Source of the DNA: a virus
DNA length: 63,103 nt
IMG/VR virus record: IMGVR_UViG_3300026097_000022
Location: 1-63,103 of that record
Strand: one strand, 5' to 3'
The position numbers were made by a program, and so were the translations under genes. Under the pieces are notes generated by a model. That model worked only from the letters and a program-made list of their open reading frames with translations. It was not told where the DNA came from and searched no databases. Of this stretch, positions 58,681-63,103 are shown one piece after another; positions within the stretch are counted from its first letter, which is position 1; the number at the start of each line of letters is the position of its first letter.

Positions 58681-58803
58681 ATGAATGATTGGAAGATACC
58701 ATTTTTAAACATCGCTAAGATTACCTTTGGGTTAGCCTTGGGTATAGCTGTCGGAGGTGTATTTACCTTTATTGTAAAACAATTACTAAAACTAGTCTTA
58801 TGA
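58681..58803 (+). CDS. Single-TM small protein, 40 aa
   Basis: M-N-D-W-K-I-P-F-L-N, then one hydrophobic segment (about 14-33, F-G-L-A-L-G-I-A-V-G-G-V-F-T-F) and a basic end (K-Q-L-L-K-L-V-L). It is preceded by the repeated leader and overlaps the next start (ATGA). A small inner-membrane protein of unknown role. Confidence 0.6.
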   Translation: MNDWKIPFLNIAKITFGLALGIAVGGVFTFIVKQLLKLVL

Positions 58804-58967
58804 ATTTGAAAGAGATGTACCAGGAGGTTTACCTTCTAACAAGCCGTGTAAAGGAACGTGCTGAGTTAGCAGACCGAACACTAGATGCTCACGATATGGA
58901 GCGTATAGAAGCCCTACTAGGGCAGATTCAGGTGTTTACAAAACAACACCACAGCAACTGCGAGTAA
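58800..58967 (+). CDS. Small helical protein, 55 aa
   Basis: Coupled by ATGA to the TM protein. M-N-L-K-E-M-Y-Q-E-V-Y-L-L-T-S-R-V-K-E-R and D-M-E-R-I-E-A-L-L-G-Q-I-Q form amphipathic helices; the end is H-H-S-N-C-E. No family is recognised. Confidence 0.55.
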   Translation: MNLKEMYQEVYLLTSRVKERAELADRTLDAHDMERIEALLGQIQVFTKQHHSNCE

Positions 58968-58979
58968 TTTGATTACCAC

Positions 58980-59009
58980 TTGTGGGTTAAATAAATTCTT
59001 GTATATTTG
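58980..59009 (+). promoter_or_regulatory. Full Bacteroidota-type promoter for a small RNA
   Basis: TTG (58980-58982), 19-nt spacer, TATATTTG (59002-59009). Near-consensus. No ORF follows; a terminator lies about 100 nt downstream. Confidence 0.75.
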
Positions 59010-59013
59010 CATC

Positions 59014-59116
59014 AACAAACAACCCTCGTGCCAATTGTGGTTGTTTTGCAAGCATACATTTAAGACTCTATCGGAAGTAGTTGAGGGCACGCAACGAAAC
59101 TGATAGGGTCTTTTTT
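59014..59116 (+). ncRNA. Candidate phage small RNA, about 100 nt
   Basis: Bounded by the promoter at 58980-59009 and a terminator. The 5' hairpin: AAACAACC (59017-59024) pairs with GGTTGTTT (59039-59046), 8 bp. The 3' end: GACTCTATC (59064-59072) pairs with GATAGGGTC (59102-59110, one G-U) followed by TTTTTT. CCCTC in the first loop can also pair with GAGGG (59083-59087), so an alternative fold exists. No start codon with a meaningful ORF lies inside. Function unknown. Confidence 0.6.
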
Positions 59117-59621
59117 GTTGCTTGGTATTGAGGCGCAACACAAAACAAAGCCCTTACGTTTGGAAGAGATGGTTACCGAGTAAACAGCATCGCCAATGAT
59201 CCGGATGAATAATACACACCGGATGGAGACCTACGCTATTGGAAACAGCTGTAGTTTCAATGCTCTAAACAAAAGTGTTAGCGAGTGATGGATTCCTATA
59301 CCTTTCCTGCTCGTGGGTGCCGGAGAATGCGATGAGTCAACCTTAAGCTAGTCTCTTTCCTTTATAGGGTTCTATACCCTATAGGGGATTTGAAGGTCTG
59401 CTCAGATATCACCAAAAGCTAGTTAGCTGTAAGAAACATTCACCCTCTACAAGATACATTGAGGGAGGAGGTGGGGGGTTCTAAACCCCCTCCCCCCCGC
59501 CACACAACATTCAAGGCAAGCAACATAATCAGGCAAGAAAAATTACTAACATTTCTTGTATAAGTTACAGCTATTTAGTAAATTGCAATCAACATTAGAA
59601 GTCTAATTAAATTCAATACAT
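59117..59621 (+). other. Non-coding spacer before the recombination operon
   Basis: I see no gene in these 505 nt. Contents: direct repeats CCGGATG (about 59196 and 59215); a bulged 8-bp hairpin ATTGGAAAC/GTTTCAAT whose loop is AGCTGTA (59238-59261); a perfect hairpin TATAGGG/CCCTATA (59363-59383); GGGGGTT/AACCCCC beside a C-run (59473-59498); and a probable promoter, TTG (59556-59558), 20 nt, TAAATTGC (59579-59586), 35 nt before ATG 59622. It could hold replication or packaging signals. Confidence 0.5.
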
Positions 59622-60209
59622 ATGACTTTAGGAGAGAAGCTGTCTTTGATACAGCAAGAATTCAAGGCTAAGAAAAGCCGCTTCAATAGCTTCGGGAAGT
59701 ACAACTTCCGTAGTGCTGAAGACATCTTGGAGGGACTAAAACCTTTCAACACAAAGTACAAGGTACACTTCCTTGTAGAAGAAACATTAACTGATCTTGG
59801 TGGTCACCCTATCATCATCTCTACAGCTAGCATTGTAGACAATGAGAAAGGCGATCGTGTAAGTGCTACAGCTATTGTAGGTGTAGACCTAGCACAAAAA
59901 GGTATGCAGATGCCTCAGGCTTTTGGTTCAGCTTCTAGCTACGGCAAGAAGTACTCACTGGGTAACCTTTTGTTGATTGATGATACAGCTGATGCTGATG
60001 CAACCAATGGACACGGAAAAGCACCTGCTACACCGGCTAAGGCACAAGCCCCAGCTACAGCGCAGAAAGATGACAGCTTCCAGCAGTCTATCGAATACTT
60101 GAAGAGCACACCGGACGACAAGAAAGGTATGGTACTGGGTATGATCCTAGAAAAGTACGGCAACAAGTTCTCGCCTAAGCAGGTTGAGGCACTCAAGAAG
60201 TTTGTATAA
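59622..60209 (+). CDS. erf-like: ERF-family single-strand annealing recombinase
   Basis: The protein is 195 aa. The N-terminal ~120 residues match the ERF family: L-S-L-I-Q-Q-E-F-K-A-K-K, then F-G-K-Y-N-F-R-S-A-E-D-I-L, T-A-S-I-V-D, and Q-A-F-G-S-A-S-S-Y-G-K-K-Y-S-L-G-N-L-L-L-I, the conserved G-x-A-x-S-Y-x-x-R/K-Y region. An Ala/Pro/Thr linker (about 130-148) joins a C-terminal helical domain. ERF proteins anneal complementary single strands after exonuclease resection, for replication or circularisation. It works with the exonuclease and SSB-like genes just downstream and RusA at 4 kb. Confidence 0.88.
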   Translation: MTLGEKLSLIQQEFKAKKSRFNSFGKYNFRSAEDILEGLKPFNTKYKVHFLVEETLTDLGGHPIIISTASIVDNEKGDRVSATAIVGVDLAQKGMQMPQAFGSASSYGKKYSLGNLLLIDDTADADATNGHGKAPATPAKAQAPATAQKDDSFQQSIEYLKSTPDDKKGMVLGMILEKYGNKFSPKQVEALKKFV

Positions 60210-60226
60210 CAGCTAAAGAAACAATT

Positions 60227-60493
60227 ATGAATTATCGTGAGAAAAACCTTATTAGATCAATAGAGCATTTAGGAGTGTCAGCGCAGAACGATGCGGTGGT
60301 AAACCTAAGAGATCAAAACAAAGCAACTGTCTTTGTAATGAACCATCTTAACGAGCTTATAAACATCACCATCCAAAACATTGATAATAGAATGTATGTA
60401 TGGGTAGGCGGTAAGCAATACGAGATCCGAGAAGGTCAGGTAGAAGCTGTTGATGACATTCAGATGCCGGAATCAGAATACGTAAACCTCTAA
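60227..60493 (+). CDS. Hypothetical protein in the recombination operon, 88 aa
   Basis: M-N-Y-R-E-K-N-L-I-R-S-I-E-H-L-G, a helical start, then T-V-F-V-M-N-H-L-N-E-L-I-N and a beta segment R-M-Y-V-W-V-G-G-K-Q-Y-E-I-R. It shares its stop (TAATG) with the exonuclease start. It may be an accessory to the annealing/exonuclease pair; no family is recognised. Confidence 0.6.
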   Translation: MNYREKNLIRSIEHLGVSAQNDAVVNLRDQNKATVFVMNHLNELINITIQNIDNRMYVWVGGKQYEIREGQVEAVDDIQMPESEYVNL

Positions 60494-61302
60494 TGGAGTT
60501 CGCTAGACTACTAGTTGAGAGGACGGGTAAACCATACCTGTCCTACTCAGCGCTTAAGTACGCCGCAGATGGTGGAAAACAGCAGGATATGAAACTATTC
60601 GAGCTGTACATCACCGGTAAACTTAAGAAGGAAAGCCAAGCACTATTCTTTGGATCATTGTACGATATGATGTTGCTAGAGCCTGAGAAGGTGAATGAGC
60701 AGTTCTATGTGCTTGATGATTCCGAAATCATTGAACAGCTAAAGGACAAATACAAAAATCCTAGAGCTTCCAAGCAGTACAAGGAATGGAAAGCAGCTCA
60801 AGAAGGTGATAAGCGTACAGCTGTACCTGAAGAAGACTGGTGGATGGCTAAGAATATGATCAGCCGCCTAGACAGCTCTGAAGTAGTAGATCCTGAGACT
60901 GGTTTGATCACTCCAGTGCGTAACTTCCTTAAGGGGAAAGCTCAGGTAGAATTCAACACTTGGATTGAAGAGATTCCGGTAAGAGGTTTCTTTGATGTTG
61001 AAGGTGATGGGTTCGTAACGGATAGTAAGTCCACACGTAACGTGTACGGATTTAGATACGATGTGAAGAGCTTTGATTACGACATCCAAGCATACATCTA
61101 CACTCAGGTAGCCGGAACAGACACGTTCTATTGGGTAGCTCAGGGTAAGGCTAAGCCATATCTCTGCGCTGTATACAAGGCTTCTCCGGAGATCATCGCT
61201 TCAGGTGAGCGTAAGTTTTGGTCAGCTGTAAACAACATTACCAGATGGCTTAACGATCCAACAAAAGACACCGAAGCATTCGCTATTTATGGTGAAATTT
61301 AA
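60493..61302 (+). CDS. PD-(D/E)XK exonuclease (RecE/DUF3799-like)
   Basis: The protein is 269 aa. L-S-Y-S-A-L-K near residue 16 and L-F-F-G-S-L-Y-D-M-M-L-L (51-62) are the N-terminal signature of RecE-like phage nucleases. The catalytic core is V-R-G-F-F-D (D168), V-T-D-S-K-S (D177, K179), and the helix D-Y-D-I-Q-A-Y (Q199, Y201). It should resect 5' ends to give single strands for the ERF annealer encoded 0.3 kb upstream. Partner logic and motifs agree well. Confidence 0.85.
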   Translation: MEFARLLVERTGKPYLSYSALKYAADGGKQQDMKLFELYITGKLKKESQALFFGSLYDMMLLEPEKVNEQFYVLDDSEIIEQLKDKYKNPRASKQYKEWKAAQEGDKRTAVPEEDWWMAKNMISRLDSSEVVDPETGLITPVRNFLKGKAQVEFNTWIEEIPVRGFFDVEGDGFVTDSKSTRNVYGFRYDVKSFDYDIQAYIYTQVAGTDTFYWVAQGKAKPYLCAVYKASPEIIASGERKFWSAVNNITRWLNDPTKDTEAFAIYGEI

Positions 61303-61312
61303 TCTTATCAAC

Positions 61313-61343
61313 TTGTTTATTAACTAGGAACACTTTATATTTG
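61313..61343 (+). promoter_or_regulatory. Full Bacteroidota-type promoter for the SSB-like gene
   Basis: TTG (61313-61315), 20-nt spacer, TATATTTG (61336-61343), 26 nt before ATG 61370. One of the best promoter matches in the window; gives the SSB-like gene its own strong transcript. Confidence 0.75.
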
Positions 61344-61369
61344 TTCCTGCAACTTTAAATTTAATAGTT

Positions 61370-61654
61370 ATGCAAAACGACAAAATCTTTGCGCAAGGAT
61401 TCTCTTTCAAGAAGAATCCAAACTCTCCTGAATTCGTAGTAGGGAAACAATCTATCAAGGTAGATGAAGCTGTAGCATTCCTACAGGCAAATCAAAAGAA
61501 CGGCTGGGTCAACCTAGACGTGAAACAAGCCAAGAACGGCAACTACTATATGGAGTTGGACACTTGGGAGCCTAAGGGCGGTAACGGTCAATCAGCACCG
61601 GCTTCAAACAATCCGTTTGTTGCAACAACTCCAGGAAGTGACCTACCGTTCTGA
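61370..61654 (+). CDS. SSB-like single-stranded DNA-binding protein, 94 aa
   Basis: The core has beta-strand-like segments (I-F-A-Q-G-F-S-F-K-K, F-V-V-G-K-Q-S-I-K-V, G-W-V-N-L-D-V-K-Q-A-K-N-G-N-Y-Y-M-E-L). It then has a Gly/Asn/Pro/Ser-rich linker and ends G-S-D-L-P-F, the acidic-hydrophobic tip by which SSBs recruit partner proteins. It is shorter than bacterial SSB but typical for minimal phage versions. It follows the annealer and exonuclease and has its own promoter and terminator. OB-fold assignment is inferred. Confidence 0.65.
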   Translation: MQNDKIFAQGFSFKKNPNSPEFVVGKQSIKVDEAVAFLQANQKNGWVNLDVKQAKNGNYYMELDTWEPKGGNGQSAPASNNPFVATTPGSDLPF

Positions 61655-61669
61655 TAGAATAAGTAATAA

Positions 61670-61696
61670 GGGAGGTGGAGCTAGACTTCGCCTCCC
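61670..61696 (+). terminator. Stem-loop terminator after the SSB-like gene
   Basis: GGGAGGTG (61670-61677) pairs with CGCCTCCC (61689-61696; one G-U) around an 11-nt loop, followed by TATTTACT. The T-run is weak, so read-through to the next gene 10 nt on is likely. Confidence 0.6.
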
Positions 61697-61706
61697 TATT
61701 TACTAT

Positions 61707-61925
61707 ATGGAGGTAGAGGTATCTATCTTCAAAGCCAAGAACTGGCACAAGAGACACACTTGGATCGTTAGTGTGATCACTGATCAAAATCAAATCTTAA
61801 AAGAAGATGCCAAAACAAGGTCAAGACTCAACGAAGAGTACTACGGATCAAAGTTCAAAGGACAACGAGGCATCCGGATCGAGCGAATCCACAGCTGTAA
61901 GCAAATCGGCACCACAGCTTGGTAG
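61707..61925 (+). CDS. Hypothetical basic protein, 72 aa
   Basis: The start is ATG 61707 (M-E-V-E-V-S-I-F-K-A-K-N-W); the longer frame from 61617 runs through the SSB-like gene and terminator. Beta-strand then basic helix: K-R-H-T-W-I-V-S-V-I, Y-G-S-K-F-K-G-Q-R-G-I-R-I-E-R-I. Possibly nucleic-acid binding. No family is recognised. Confidence 0.55.
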   Translation: MEVEVSIFKAKNWHKRHTWIVSVITDQNQILKEDAKTRSRLNEEYYGSKFKGQRGIRIERIHSCKQIGTTAW

Positions 61926-61952
61926 CGACTTCAAATTTTTATACTGGGAACA

Positions 61953-62243
61953 ATGAGAACAAAGAAAGAGGAAGAAGATTTTCAGAAATTCAATAAAGCT
62001 GTAAAGCTAACACTACTACTACAAGCATCGCTTGAGTTGATGGATGAGATGAAGGGGTTGAAGATGTATAGACAAGACATCAAGAACCAAATGAATAGAC
62101 TGGAGAAAAAGATTGAGATACACCTGCGTGAAGCTATTGCTCAGATGTCTTCTGATGAAGAGTTTATGATGATGCAGATACAAAGAGGTATCGATACATT
62201 ATTAGAAAAAACATTAGAGGAGATTCACAATGAGGGTATTTAA
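61953..62243 (+). CDS. Coiled-coil hypothetical protein, 96 aa
   Basis: Charged and helical end to end: M-R-T-K-K-E-E-E-D-F-Q-K-F, then L-L-L-Q-A-S-L-E-L-M-D-E-M-K-G-L-K-M-Y, then M-N-R-L-E-K-K-I-E-I-H-L. Coiled-coil register is evident. The next gene starts 14 nt before its stop. Confidence 0.6.
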   Translation: MRTKKEEEDFQKFNKAVKLTLLLQASLELMDEMKGLKMYRQDIKNQMNRLEKKIEIHLREAIAQMSSDEEFMMMQIQRGIDTLLEKTLEEIHNEGI

Positions 62244-62373
62244 AGTAAAGATCAAGGACCAGGTCTACGGAACATACAAGACTATAGAACAGGCTAGAGA
62301 CCTTAGGGATATGCTTAGACAGTGGAGTTATGGACAGCTGTCTATAGTAGTCACTGAAGAGGAGGATGAGTAA
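62230..62373 (+). CDS. Hypothetical protein, 47 aa
   Basis: M-R-V-F-K-V-K-I-K-D-Q-V-Y-G-T-Y, a helix (Q-A-R-D-L-R-D-M-L-R-Q-W), a strand (L-S-I-V-V-T) and an acidic tail E-E-E-D-E: a small beta-alpha-beta-like unit. It overlaps the preceding gene by 14 nt. From 62374 to 62504 there is no clear gene, only a weak GC-rich inverted repeat and an AAATCTTCACA repeat. Confidence 0.55.
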   Translation: MRVFKVKIKDQVYGTYKTIEQARDLRDMLRQWSYGQLSIVVTEEEDE

Positions 62374-62504
62374 ACTGATAAGGGGAGGGGTTTTTACTAA
62401 CTTAAACTAACGACTGTGGTTATTCGTTCCCTCCCTTTATGAGCCAATTAATTAAGATAAACGGCTCAAATCTTCACAGCTATGAACCTTAAATCTTCAC
62501 AATG

Positions 62505-62630
62505 ATGTCAAGTAAATTGCACAAAATAGTTGACACCAACAAGAGGTGTAAGCACATTAAAAGAGAAGGTGAGAGTTGTACGCTCAATAACAACTGCACC
62601 TATCCCAGATGTAAAACCTTACGAGTGTAA
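62505..62630 (+). CDS. Cys-rich small protein, 41 aa
   Basis: M-S-S-K-L-H-K-I-V-D-T-N-K-R-C-K-H, then E-S-C-T-L-N-N-N-C, then P-R-C-K. Four Cys in 22 residues suggest zinc binding or disulphides. The first ten residues recur in the 17-aa ORF at 62925, so part of the gene was duplicated. An ATG one codon earlier (62502) is also possible. Confidence 0.5.
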   Translation: MSSKLHKIVDTNKRCKHIKREGESCTLNNNCTYPRCKTLRV

Positions 62631-62715
62631 CGAATGCCCTTGAGTACCCAACGAGGGTAATGTATCAATAAACAGATTACAATCTGCTTATTTGTAACAT
62701 TAATGATACTTTAAG

Positions 62716-62753
62716 CATATAAAAATAGGCGCACACATATAAAAGTAGGCGCA
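62716..62753 (+). repeat. Tandem 18-nt operator-like repeats
   Basis: CATATAAAAATAGGCGCA (62716-62733) and CATATAAAAGTAGGCGCA (62736-62753) differ at one base and repeat every 20 nt, close to two helical turns. They lie 21 nt before ATG 62774. Such spacing suits two copies of a protein binding on one DNA face. A CAGATT/AATCTG hairpin lies about 30 nt upstream. Confidence 0.7.
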
Positions 62754-62773
62754 AACCTTAATACCAAATAAAA

Positions 62774-62899
62774 ATGAGAGAAATATTACTTGAGATGTAC
62801 GAGAAACTTTGGAACGCTGACAAGGATAAGTGGGCTTGGAATGTGATACTGAAGGACACGCTTGAGAAATTAGAGACCAAAGATGATACAGAACAATAG
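62774..62899 (+). CDS. Hypothetical protein, 41 aa, paralogue of 437-601
   Basis: M-R-E-I-L-L-E-M-Y-E-K-L-W-N-A-D-K-D-K, then L-K-D-T-L-E-K-L-E, near-identical over 34 residues to the 54-aa protein at 437-601 but with a shorter tail. The duplication lies on both sides of the window junction, about 0.77 kb apart on a circle. Tandem operator-like repeats lie just upstream. Confidence 0.6.
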   Translation: MREILLEMYEKLWNADKDKWAWNVILKDTLEKLETKDDTEQ

Positions 62900-62924
62900 G
62901 GTTTTGTGTCTTTAATAGAACATT

Positions 62925-62978
62925 ATGTCAAGTAAACTGCACAAGATGCTTGACACCTTTAACACCAAAGAGAGATGA
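62925..62978 (+). pseudogene. 17-aa truncated copy of the Cys-rich gene start
   Basis: M-S-S-K-L-H-K-M-L-D-T matches the first eleven codons of 62505-62630, then the frame runs into the 24-bp leader repeat and stops (TGA 62976-62978). It overlaps the next ATG (ATGA). It looks like a recombination product; it might still act as a translation-coupling leader peptide. Confidence 0.45.
62955..62978 (+). repeat. 24-bp leader repeat, copy 2
   Basis: Matches 262-285 at 23 of 24 positions and ends at the start codon of the ORF at 62975. Confidence 0.75.
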
Positions 62979-63103
62979 CATCTTTTAGAGAACTCAAAAA
63001 GCGACATAAACTAAAATACTATCTTGGAAAAGATAGTGTTGGAAACAAACTATATGCCGCTGATGAAGTAAAACTCTCTATGCCGATTGAAACAAGGACT
63101 CCT
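62975..63103 (+). CDS. Hypothetical basic protein, partial at window edge (43 codons)
   Basis: M-T-S-F-R-E-L-K-K-R-H-K-L-K-Y-Y-L-G-K-D, ending in frame at the last base. Joined to base 1 it gains Glu-Arg and stops at TGA (7-9), overlapping ATG 6. A complete 45-aa protein coupled to the first gene would result, supporting circularity or permutation of the sequence. No domain is recognised. Confidence 0.6.
   Translation, partial: MTSFRELKKRHKLKYYLGKDSVGNKLYAADEVKLSMPIETRTP

Noticed and set aside
58980-59116. Small RNA as a hammerhead
   Set aside because: It contains CGAAAC but no CTGANGA core and has a normal promoter and terminator.

Overview
The window reads as one complete, circularly permuted (or circular) genome of a virulent tailed phage with a podovirus-like head and tail module. 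The likely host is a marine or aquatic Bacteroidota (Flavobacteriia-type) bacterium. Evidence for the host group: most identifiable promoters carry the Bacteroidota -7 box TAnnTTTG, several with TTG 19-20 nt upstream; start codons generally lack Shine-Dalgarno sequences; and the replication protein starts with a BT4734/VirE-N-type domain. Evidence for completeness: the last ORF runs off the right edge in frame and, joined to base 1, stops at an ATGA overlap with the first gene. I see no integrase, CI-like repressor, transposase or CRISPR array. Gene order and protein sizes of the head module (707-aa TerL, 803-aa portal, MCP, two ring/adaptor-like proteins, a 1522-aa muzzle/stabilisation-like protein, internal proteins, a 3108-aa giant) resemble crAss-like and related Bacteroidota podoviruses. 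That placement is inference.

Layout. (1) 1-6300, plus strand: small genes, MazG-like and DUF1599-like nucleotide enzymes, an AEP/VirE-N primase-like + DnaB-like helicase fusion, RusA resolvase, a nuclease-like protein, a sigma-like factor and a stand-alone DnaA domain IV protein, ending at a bidirectional terminator. (2) 6450-54258, almost all minus strand: reading in the direction of transcription, an HNH endonuclease, small basic proteins, an early fibre, a GroES-like protein, TerL, portal, a large fibre locus with two giant GxVGIGT-repeat fibres, membrane proteins, scaffold-like protein, MCP, ring-like proteins, muzzle-like protein, internal proteins, the 3108-aa polyvalent protein, and a holin / M15 endolysin / u-spanin lysis cassette. 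Three free-standing homing endonucleases are scattered in this arm. Two plus-strand genes interrupt it: a 43-aa lipoprotein beside TerL and a winged-helix protein divergent from the first fibre gene. (3) 54259-55422: a 1.16-kb non-coding divergent control region, a candidate origin. (4) 55423-62373, plus strand: small unknown genes separated by highly structured RNA, then an ERF recombinase, a PD-(D/E)XK exonuclease and an SSB-like protein. (5) 62505 through the junction to about 1150: a patch of tiny duplicated genes.

How it may work together. Early/middle rightward genes supply nucleotide metabolism, replication initiation and recombination (primase-helicase, DnaA-IV protein, ERF, exonuclease, SSB, RusA) without a phage DNA polymerase, so the host replisome is presumably used. 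The sigma-like factor, the winged-helix protein and the host-like TAnnTTTG promoters are candidates for timing control.

The most unusual content is RNA. A near-perfect type I hammerhead ribozyme lies between two small genes (55837-55890). A second hammerhead-like element lies 0.6 kb downstream (56486-56622), and its substrate strand matches a leader motif repeated before other genes. There is also a compact three-way junction (56295-56341) and a short promoter-to-terminator small RNA (about 59014-59116). In addition, the word ACAGCT/AGCTGT is roughly 15-fold over-represented in the stretches I counted by hand, yet absent from the 1.77 kb spanning the junction.
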